Shown one piece after another: positions 1-10,700 of a stretch of DNA of 64,000 nucleotides (positions are counted from its first letter, which is position 1; every line of letters starts with the position of its first letter). The DNA is taken from the NCBI GenBank assembly GCA_963855995.1, contig OY979717.1:36537497-36601496 (forward strand), written 5' to 3'. This DNA is from Muricea muricata (taxonomy: Eukaryota > Cnidaria > Anthozoa > Malacalcyonacea > Plexauridae). The notes beneath the pieces were generated by a model, which did not search any database, had not been told where the DNA came from, and was given only the letters and a program-made list of their open reading frames with translations. The translations under genes were made by a program, and so were the position numbers.

Positions 1-3000
1 AAAAGCTACCCGATTGATGGATCGATCTTCAGTATTAGGACATTCTGCCTTTCATTAATATTATTTAAATGCAAGTTTTTGAATTACAATTTCTGGTCAT
101 GCTTCTCTATACAACTCCTTGTGATATAAATCTTACCTTGTAAAAGTTTTCCTTAACTAGATAAAAAATCTTCCACAAAAAATTTTACAGATAACCCGCT
201 TTGAACTTCGCTGTACGTGTCTCGACGCGTTGTGAATATGAACACAAAACTTATTAATGTTTGACATTTTAGCGCAAAAGAGAAGTGGTTTTTTAAATTT
301 TAATAAAAATTTCGAATACTGTTGTGAAAATATACTTAATTACTAAGTAACAAAATTTAACAAAACCCAAGCCAAAACCGAATACAAAGTTTTCTTCCCA
401 GAAGTTAGCGCGGAAATATATATGCGAAAATTATTGGTTTATTATCTTAAAACTATTCTACATTATTCCTACACGGTGAAAAAACGAAGGAGCTTTCCTT
501 ATGTGCTTTGTAAGACATCACCTGTACGTCAGAGGTGAACGATTTACATGTTGACTACGGCTATTGTATAAAAGTAATGTCGACAGGTTTCACTTTACTA
601 CGATGACTGTATAAAAGCGATGTGGACTGCTCGACAGGTTTGAGTTAACTATACGACCATTGAAAAAAGCGATGTCGACAAGTTGAAAGTTTGAGATTCG
701 TACAAATACTTTATAAAAGCGATGTTGACAGGTGGACAGGTTTGAGTTCGGTACGACGATTTTATAAAAGCGATGTCGACATGCTGGCAGGTTTAAGTTT
801 TAGTATGACGATTTTATAGAAGCGATGTTGACAACTCGACATGTTGGCAGGTTTAAGTTTAGTATGACGATTCTATAGAAGCGATGTTGACAGATTGAAA
901 GTTTCGAGTTCTGGTTACTAGGATTACAGGAAAAAAACGATTTCGACCATTACGAGCATGCGTATACAAAGGAATTCGAAATAAATTGAGGGGAAATTCA
1001 GATGTATTTACACGTTTTGAGGACGATATTTTCCAACACAAAATCATAAATATAGGCATTGAACTGTTATTGCCCTTTGCCCCAAATGAGCTCATTTCTT
1101 GCTCAACTGTTTTAATATCATAGTCATTGCATATTAAAGAGTTATTTAAAACAAATCGAATCATGAAAATTCTGTGTCTGCAAAAACACAGCAGAGGAAC
1201 TGGTGTAACTGCTTATCCAAAATTGCAGTAAAAAATTGTGGTATCTTCCCCATTAACGCCCGGTGGTTTTTCCACAACCCCAATGAGCTGTTCATATCCA
1301 GTTGTGATGCGAGCGAATAGATGCGATGGTTGAAAAAAAAATGCTACCCGATTGATGGATCGATCTTCAGCATTAGGACATTCTGCCTTTCATTAATATC
1401 ATTTAAACTGATGCAACCTTTAACATTATAAATTCTGGTTATGCTTCTCTATACAATTCCTAGTGATATAAAATCTTACCTTGTAAAAGTTTTCCTTCAG
1501 TAGATAAAAAATCTTCCACAAACAATTTTACAGCTAACCCGCTTTGAACTTCGCTGCACGTGTCTCGACGCGCTGTAAATATGAACACAAAACTTATTAA
1601 TGTTCGACATTTTAGCGCAAAAGAGAAGTGGTTTTTTAAATTCTATTAAAAATTTCGACTACTGTTGTGAAAATATACTTAATTACTAAGTAACCAAATT
1701 TAACAAAACCCAAGCCAAAACCGAATTTAAAGTTTTGTTCCCAGAAGTTAGCGCGGAAATAGATATGGAAAAATTACTGGTTTATCATCTTAAAACTATT
1801 TTACATTATTCCTACGTGGTAAAAAAACGAATGAACTTGGTTTATGTGCTTTGTAAGACATCACCTGCTACGTCAGAGGTGAACGATTTACATGTTAACT
1901 ACGGCTATTGTATAAAAGTAATGTCGACACGTTTCACTTTACTACGATGACTGTATAAAAGCGATGTGGACTGCTCGACAGGTTTGAGTTAACTATATGA
2001 CCATTGAAAAAAGCGATGTCGACAAGTTGAAAGTTTGAGATTAGTACAAATACTTTATAAAAGCGATGTTGACAGGTGGACAGGTTTGAGTTCGGTACGA
2101 CGATTTTATAAAGCGATGTCGACATGCTGGCAGGTTTAGGTTTAGTATGACGATTTTATAAAAGCGATGTTGACAGGTTGACAGGTTCGAGTCTTAGTTA
2201 GTAGGATTACTGGAAAAAAACGACGTCAACCATTACGAGCATGCGTATACCAAGCAATTGGAACTAAATTGAAGGGAAATTCAGATGTATTTACAGGTTT
2301 TGAAGACGATATTTTACCAACACAAAATCATGAAATAGGCGTTGAACTGTTTTTGCACTTTCCCCAAATGAGCTCATTTCTCGCTCGACTGGTTTAATAG
2401 CGTAGTCATTGCATATTAAAGAGTTATTTAAAACAAATGGAATCATGAAAGTTCTGTGTCTGCAAAAACACAGCAGAGGAACAGGTGTAACTGTTATTCT
2501 AAAATTACGGCAAATAATTTAGGTATCTTCCCAATTAACGCCCGGTGGTTTTTTCACAACCCCAATGAAACTGTTCATATCCAGATGTGATGCGAGGGGA
2601 TAGATGCGATGGTTGAGAAAAAAAGCTACCCGATTGATGGATCGATCTTCAGTATTAGGACATTCTGCCTTTCATTAATATTATTTAAATGCAAGTTTTT
2701 GAATTACAATTTCTGGTCATGCTTCTCTATACAACTCCTTGTGATATAAATCTTACCTTGTAAAAGTTTTCCTTAACTAGATAAAAAATCTTCCACAAAA
2801 AATTTTACAGATAACCCGCTTTGAACTTCGCTGTACGTGTCTCGACGCGTTGTGAATATGAACACAAAACTTATTAATGTTTGACATTTTAGCGCAAAAG
2901 AGAAGTGGTTTTTTAAATTTTAATAAAAATTTCGAATACTGTTGTGAAAATATACTTAATTACTAAGTAACAAAATTTAACAAAACCCAAGCCAAAACCG

Positions 3001-6000
3001 AATACAAAGTTTTCTTCCCAGAAGTTAGCGCGGAAATATATATGCGAAAATTATTGGTTTATTATCTTAAAACTATTCTACATTATTCCTACACGGTGAA
3101 AAAACGAAGGAGCTTTCCTTATGTGCTTTGTAAGACATCACCTGTACGTCAGAGGTGAACGATTTACATGTTGACTACGGCTATTGTATAAAAGTAATGT
3201 CGACAGGTTTCACTTTACTACGATGACTGTATAAAAGCGATGTGGACTGCTCGACAGGTTTGAGTTAACTATACGACCATTGAAAAAAGCGATGTCGACA
3301 AGTTGAAAGTTTGAGATTCGTACAAATACTTTATAAAAGCGATGTTGACAGGTGGACAGGTTTGAGTTCGGTACGACGATTTTATAAAAGCGATGTCGAC
3401 ATGCTGGCAGGTTTAAGTTTTAGTATGACGATTTTATAGAAGCGATGTTGACAACTCGACATGTTGGCAGGTTTAAGTTTAGTATGACGATTCTATAGAA
3501 GCGATGTTGACAGATTGAAAGTTTCGAGTTCTGGTTACTAGGATTACAGGAAAAAAACGATTTCGACCATTACGAGCATGCGTATACAAAGGAATTCGAA
3601 ATAAATTGAGGGGAAATTCAGATGTATTTACACGTTTTGAGGACGATATTTTCCAACACAAAATCATAAATATAGGCATTGAACTGTTATTGCCCTTTGC
3701 CCCAAATGAGCTCATTTCTTGCTCAACTGTTTTAATATCATAGTCATTGCATATTAAAGAGTTATTTAAAACAAATCGAATCATGAAAATTCTGTGTCTG
3801 CAAAAACACAGCAGAGGAACTGGTGTAACTACTTATCCAAAATTGCAGTAAAAAATTGTGGTATCTTCCCCATTAACGCCCGGTGGTTTTTCCACAACCC
3901 CAATGAGCTGTTCATATCCAGTTGTGATGCGAGCGAATAGATGCGATGGTTGAAAAAAAAATGCTACCCGATTGATGGATCGATCTTCAGCATTAGGACA
4001 TTCTGCCTTTTATTAATATTATTTAAACTGATGCAACCTTTTGCATTATAATTTCTGGTTATGCTTCTCTATACAATTCCTAGTGATATAAAATCTTACC
4101 TTGTAAAAGTTTTCCTTCAGTAGATAAAAAATCTTCCACAAACAATTTTACAGCTAACCCGCTTTGAACTTCACTGCACGTGTCTCGACGCGCTGTAAAT
4201 ATGAACACAAAACTTATTAATGTTTGACATTTTAGCGCAAAAGAGAAGTGGTTTTTTAAATTTTATTAAAAATTTCGAATACTGTTGTGAAAATATACTT
4301 AATTACTAAGTAACCAAATTTAACAAAACCCAAGCCAAAACCGAATTTAAAGTTTTGTTCCCAGAAGTTAGCGCGGAAATAGATATGGGAAAATTACTGG
4401 TTTATCATCTTAAAACTATTCTACATTATTTCTACGTGGTAAAAAAACGAATGAACTTTGTTTATGTGCTTTGTAAGACATCACCTGCTACGTCAGAGGT
4501 GAACGATTTACATGTTAACTACGGCTATTATATAAAAGTAATGTCGACAGGTTTCACTTTACTACGATGACTGTATAAAAGCGATGTGGACTGCTCGACA
4601 GGTTTGAGTTAACTATACGACCATTGAAAAAAGCGATGTCGACAAGTTGAAAGTTTGAGATTCGTACAAATACTTTATAAAAGCGATGTTGACAGGTGGA
4701 CAGGTTTGAGTTCGGTACGACGATTTTATAAAAGCGATGTCGACATGCTGGCAGGTTTAGGTTTAGTATGACGATTTTATAAAAGCGATGTTGACAGGTT
4801 GTTAGGTTCGAGTTTTAGTTAGTAGGATTACTGGAAAAAAACGACGTCAACCATTACGAGCATGCGTATACCAAGCAATTGGAACTAAATTGAGGGGAAA
4901 TTCAGATGTATTTACAGGTTTTGAAGACGATATTTTACCAACACAAAATCATGAAATAGGCGTTGAACTGTTTTTGCACTTTCCCCAAATGAGCTCGTTT
5001 CTCGCTCGACTGGTTTAATAGCGTAGTCATTGCATATTAAAGAGTTATTTAAAACAAATGGAATCATGAAAGTTCTGTGTCTGCAAAAACACAGCAGAGG
5101 AACAGGTGTAACTGTTATTCTAAAATTACGGCAAATAATTATGGTATCTTCCCAATTAACGCCCGGTGGTTTTTTCACAACCCTAATGAAACTGTTCATA
5201 TCCAGATGTGGTGCGAGGGGATAGATGCGATGGTTGAAAAAAGAGCTACCCGATTGATGGATCGATCTTCAGTATTAGGACATTTTGCCTTTCATTAATA
5301 TTATTTAAATGCAAGTTTTTGCATTATAATTTCTGGTCATGCTTCTCTATACAACTCCTTGTGATATAAAATCTTACGTTGTAAGAGTTTTCCCTAAGTA
5401 GATAAAAAATCTTCCACAAAAAATTTTACAGCCACCCGCTTTGAACTTCGCTGTACGTGTCTCGACGCGTTGTGAATATGAACACAAAACTTATTAATGT
5501 TTGACATTTTAGCGCAAAAGAGAAGTGGTTTTTTAAATTTTAATAAAAATTTCGAATACTGTTGTGAAAATATACTTAATTACTAAGTAACCAAATTTAA
5601 AAAAACCCAAGCCAAAACCGAATACAAAGTTTTCTTCCCAGAAGTTAGCGCGGAAATATATATGCGAAAATTATTGGTTTATTATCTTAAAACTATTCTA
5701 CATTATTTCTACGTGGTAAAAAAACGAATGAACTTGGTTTATGTGCTTTGTAAGACATCACCTGCTACGTCAGAGGTGAACGATTTACATGTTAACTACG
5801 GCTATTGTATAAAAGTAATGTCGACAGGTTTCACTTTACTACGATGACTGTATAAAAGCGATGTGGACTGCTCGACAGGTTTGAGTTAACTATACGACCA
5901 TTGAAAAAAGCGATGTCGACAAGTTCAAAGTTTGAGATTCGTACAAATACTTTATAAAAGCTATGTTGACAGGTGGACAGGTTTGAGTTCGGTACGACGA

Positions 6001-6524
6001 TTTTATAAAAGCGATGTCTACATGCTGGCAGGTTTAAGTTTAGTATGACGATTTTATAAAAGTGATGTTGACAGGTTGACAGGTTCGAGTTTTAGTTAGC
6101 AGGATTACTGGAAAAAAACGACGTCAACCATTACGAGCATGCGTATACAAGCAATTCGAACTAAATTGAGGGGAAATTCAGATGTATTTACAGGTTTTGA
6201 AGACGATATTTTACCAACACAAAATCATGAAATAGGCATTGATCTGTTTTTGAACTTTGCCCCAAATGAGCTCATTTCTTACTCGACTGGTTTAATAGCG
6301 TAGTCATAGTATATTAAAGAGTTATTTAAAACAAATGGAATCATGAAAGTTCTCTTTCTGCAAAAACACAGCAAAGGAACAGGTGTAACTGTTATTCTAA
6401 AATTACGGCAAATAATTATGGTATCTTCCCAATTAACGCCCGGTGGTTTTTTCACAACCCCAATGAAACTGTTCATATCCAGATGTGATGCGAGGGGATA
6501 GATGCGATGGTTGAAAAAAAAAAA

Positions 6525-6750
6525 TCTACCCGATTGATGGATCGATCTTCAGTATTAGGACATTCTGCCTTTCATTAATATTATTTAAATGCAAGTTTTT
6601 GAATTACAATTTCTGGTCATACTTCTCTATACATCTTCCCAATTAACGCCCGGTGGTTTTTTCACAACCCCAATGAAACTGTTCATATCCAGATGTGATG
6701 CGAGCGAATAGATGTGATGCGAGCGAATAGATGCGATGTTGAAAAAAAAA
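6525..6750. repeat. Truncated satellite unit (226 bp)
   Basis: The unit start at 6525 runs about 110 bp and then jumps, near 6634, to the unit's terminal segment. The next full unit starts at 6751. Within the terminal segment a short stretch (GATGTGATGCGAGCGAATA type) is locally doubled. This looks like an internal deletion of about 1.05 kb within one unit, as expected from unequal exchange or replication slippage. Confidence 0.8.
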
Positions 6751-7293
6751 GCTACCCGATTGATGGATCGATCTTCAGTATTAGGACATTCTGCCTTTCA
6801 TTAATATTATTTAAATGCAAGTTTTTGAATTACAATTTCTGGTCATACTTCTCTATACAACTCCTTGTGATATAAAATCTTACCTTGTAAAAGTTTTCCT
6901 TAAGTAGATAAAAAATCTTCCACAAAAAATTTTATAGCCAACCCGCTTTGAACTTCGCTGTACGTGTCTCGACGCGTTGTGAATATGAACACAAAACTTA
7001 TTAATGTTTGACATTTTAGCGCAAAAGAGAAGTGGTTTTTTAAATTTTAATAAAAATTTCGAATACTGTTGTGAAAATATACTTAATTACTAAGTAACCA
7101 AATTTAACAAAACCCAAGCCAAAACCGAATACAAAGTTTTGTTGCCAGAAGTTAGCGCGGAAATATATATGCGAAAATTATTGGTTTATTATCTTAAAAC
7201 TATTCTACATTATTCCTACACGGTAAAAAAACGAAGGAACTTGGCTTATGTGCTTTGTAAGACATCACCTGCTACGTCAGAGGTGAACGATTT

Positions 7294-7298
7294 ACATG
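7294..7298. repeat. Target-site duplication of the BEL element, left copy
   Basis: ACATG here is matched by ACATG at 13642-13646. Joining the two flanks recreates the sequence of the other satellite units at this point. Shared bases at the LTR edge make the exact length ambiguous (4-7 bp). Confidence 0.85.
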
Positions 7299-7719
7299 TT
7301 TCGCAAACTTTACCCACAGTCGCGATCAAGGAAGTTTGCACATGCTGGTTTTACAATCAAGGGACTGTATCTTTCGGTTTTTCGATCTTTTATTTCAATA
7401 TAATGCGTAATTGCGTTAAAATAACAATCTTTGGCAGTCAAGCTTTCTTTCTATCTAGTCTATACTTCACTCTCAATCACATTGTCAAAGGCAATCCCTC
7501 TTACTTCTAAATACATCTCTATTTATAACATCATGCCAGCGCCTCTAAAGTTATAGCGTTGACAAGTGCATTACAAGTTTCCGATCTTGGCCGCCAAAGC
7601 GGCGCAAATGTTTCTTTAGCGCGTCTGTTGTTTGTAATCTTTCGGCACAACTTGTGCCCGCATACAACACCTACACCATACAAATATTTCACACTAAAGT
7701 TAACATAATTTCCGCGACA
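7299..7719 (-). repeat. 3' LTR of the BEL/Pao element
   Basis: 421 bp. In element orientation it begins TGTCGCGGAAATTATG and ends near GCGAAA. It matches 13221-13641 with four substitutions seen, in the stretch around 7540-7670. An antisense ORF running through it (to 7510) is a fusion of satellite and LTR sequence, not a gene. Confidence 0.95.
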
Positions 7720-7733
7720 CTCTCCCCCTTTTG
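7720..7733 (-). promoter_or_regulatory. Polypurine tract of the BEL/Pao element
   Basis: In element orientation this reads CAAAAGGGGGAGAG and directly abuts the 3' LTR (TGTCGC). Position and composition are those of the plus-strand DNA primer used in reverse transcription. Confidence 0.88.
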
Positions 7734-7739
7734 ATTCAC

Positions 7740-10700
7740 CTATGAATCAAGCATGCGTTTTGTTTTCCACTTGGAGTCTAATGCCGCCGCTCTCGTCGGA
7801 TTACGCCTAGGCTCATAGCTCTCACATAGGAGCTGTTTTTTCCTATTCCCAGCTGTACTTTCGAGGGTGGCTCTTATTTCTAAGGGATATAGTTTTTGAA
7901 TCGGTCTAGATATGCGTAAATGTTTGCCCTTGGCAATGGTTCTAACTTCTGCACCTCTAACAATCTCGTCTCTTCCTGTTATTAACCTTTCTACAACTGC
8001 TGTTTTCCAATGGGCTCGTTTCTTATTTTCTTCAAACACTATAACAACATCTCCTTCTTGTATTGACTTCCTACTTTGACCTACCCTTGCTTTGTGAAAC
8101 TCTCTAAGATCTGTGAGGTATTCCTTCCTCCATCTATGCCAAAAGTGAATTAGCCTAAGTGCTAAATGCCTAAATTTCTTGCTACAATTAGTCTCATTTC
8201 CCTCCAGTTCTTCCACATTCTCATCTGGCAAAGACTGTAAGCGCCTACCATGCATTAAATGCGATGGCGTTAAAACTTCTTCGTCTAGTTCGTCATACGT
8301 GTATGTCAATGGTCGTGAGTTCAAAGTACCTTCTATTTCTACTAGAACAGTTAACAATTCGTCAAATGTCAGTTTTGCGTTACCTAAAACCTTTCTTAAA
8401 CATGCTTTCACACATCCTACCATGCGTTCGAAAAACCCTCCCCACCAGGGAGCGCGCTCAAGGTTGAAACGCCATTCCGTTTTAGTACGCTCTAGTTCAC
8501 TTTTTACTTCAGGGTCATCAAACAGTCGTTTAAGTGCCTTTTGTGTGGCTCGAAATGTTTTGGCGTTATCTGAGACAATTAATGCTGGCGTTCCGCGTCT
8601 ACTCGAAAATCTTCTAAGTGCTCTTCGAAATGTTTGTGATGTCAAATCTTCAACTAATTCTAAATGTACGGCACGAGTCACACAACAGGTAAATAAAGCA
8701 ATGTACACCTTATTCATTTCTTTGGTTTTGTCCTTAACGTACAATGGTCCGGCAAAATCTACCCCTACTTTTGAGAACGGAAAACTTTCACGAACCCGAA
8801 ACTCTGGTAAGGAAGCCATTGGTGGGGCGTCATAGGACTTGCCTCCAACCTTCTTACACGTCACACACTTGTTGATTAATTTCTTAACAATTTGCCTTGC
8901 CCTTGGTACCCAGTATCTTGAACGTAATTCCGCTAAAGACGCTCTGAGTCCACTGTGGTGAACTCTTGTGTGGCAATCTTTAATAACTAAATTGGTCAGG
9001 CCGTGTTCCTTTGGAAGAATAAATGGTCTACGAGCATATTCATCTAAATCTGAGTTTTCAAGCATTCCTAAACACCTAAGCATGCCATTTTCGTCTTCGA
9101 TTATATTTAAGGCTGTTTTGAGTTGCTCAAAATTATCTTGCTGTCGCAAATCCGCTTGTGCCGCTTTAACCCACGCATTTTCCGCGTTAATTAGTTCCGC
9201 TCGACTTAATGCGCTACTAATCTCTTTATCTTTCGATTCGTTGCCATCATGCTGCGAAACTCCTATTTTCCGGCTTTTTAGTTTGTTGATGAAATGCAAC
9301 ACTAAGGCTGTGATTCTCACAAGTTTTCTCAAGGAACTATACCGATTTATATCAAACACAAGATTAATACTAGGCGTTTCTGAATTTTCAACAACCATAA
9401 CATTGACACTAGAAACCTTCTTTTCGCTCTCGCTTTCCGGCGTGCTTATAATTGTTTTGCTTTCTTGTGGCCAGCTACTTTCCCCCTCACTCAACCACAG
9501 AGGACCGTGCCACCATAGTTTGTTATGCTTTAGGTCGGACCCAAACATCCCTCTCGAGCCTAAATCGGCAGGATTTTCCGCGCTAGGGCAGTACCCCCAA
9601 TCTTTTTTATTTGTCAACTTCAAGATCTCACCGACTCGGTGACGGACAAATTGTTTCCACTCCCCCCTGTTTTCGATCCAACAGAGGGCTGTTTTACTGT
9701 CTAGCCAGTATTTTGAACCGCTAAACTTTACATCCTTCTCTAAAGCCTTCAGTGCACTATCCATTAATTGTGCCAAGATTTTTGCAGACATAAGTTCTAA
9801 TCGTGGAATTGTTAGGGATTTTAGTGGTGCTACTCGGCATTTTGTGGTGAGCAGTGTCGTATAGACACCGTCACTTGTATGGTATACTAAATATACAACT
9901 GCGCAGTAACCTTTAGTACTTGCGTCTCCAAACCCATGAAGAAAACACTTGCGGATTACCCGCTTTGGATGTCTATCAATGCATCGATTAATCTCAATCG
10001 TTTTAATTGACAACAGGTGTTTGACAATCTCTTCATACTTATGTTTAAATTGCCCTTCTAATTTTACGTCCCACTCAATGTTTTCCCGGAAAATGTCTTG
10101 GAACAACATCTTCATGCGAATTATAATAGGCCCTATCCACCCTATCGGGTCGAATTGACTCGCAATCAAGCTCAGTAGGTTTCGTTTAGTCAGGTCTACT
10201 TTCTCAGCAGCGTCGGCAAGTTTTGAAAATTGAAATATAAAGTTGTCACTTTCGATGTCCCATGGAAGACCTAAAACTTTCTCATGACCGCTATTTAATT
10301 TTGAACCTATACCTAAAGTCTGCTTAGCATAACTCTCATCACTTTCGGCTGCTAGCATGTGTTTACTTTCAGACATCGTATCCTTGGCACTAAAATTTTC
10401 AATTGCTGAAATTTTATCTCTTAAATTCTTGTCATTTGTCAACCATTTCCTAAGTCGGAATCCTGCATTGGCCGTTCTTTCTTTGGCCTTTCCAAACAAC
10501 TTATATGCTTCATTCGAGTCATCTTCACCAGTCACCAAATTGTCTACATAAAGGCTATCCAATAGTTTTCTCACAAATTCCGGGTCTATTGAGTTGTATT
10601 TTGAAATGTAATGCCGCAAGGTCGCGTTAAGCAAAAAGGGAGACGCATTTAATCCAAACACTACACGACAAAATCGATACATTATGATCTTACTGTTCGG

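Larger units (their letters stand above)
1..7298. repeat. Satellite-like tandem array, left part (units of ~1.3 kb)
   Basis: Head-to-tail units share an anchor (GCTACCCGATTGATGGATCG) at 5, 1343, 2625, 3963, 5245, 6525 (first base changed), 6751, and again at 14371 and 15650 after the BEL insertion. Unit lengths are about 1338, 1282, 1338, 1282, 1280, then a 226-bp truncated unit. Each unit contains a run of ~50-bp subrepeats built on AAAGCGATGTCGACAGGTTTGAG (shown in part at 568, 613, 664, 716, 767, 820 and 878). The 1338-bp units carry one extra ~56-bp subrepeat. Many small ORFs recur only because the unit recurs, and none resembles a known protein. The array continues past the left edge of the window. 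Satellite is the simplest label; a tandemly amplified non-autonomous element is possible. Confidence 0.93.

Noticed and set aside
859..1164. 101-codon minus-strand ORF, repeated identically at 3479-3784
   Set aside because: It recurs only because the satellite unit recurs. Other units break it, and nothing in it resembles a protein domain.
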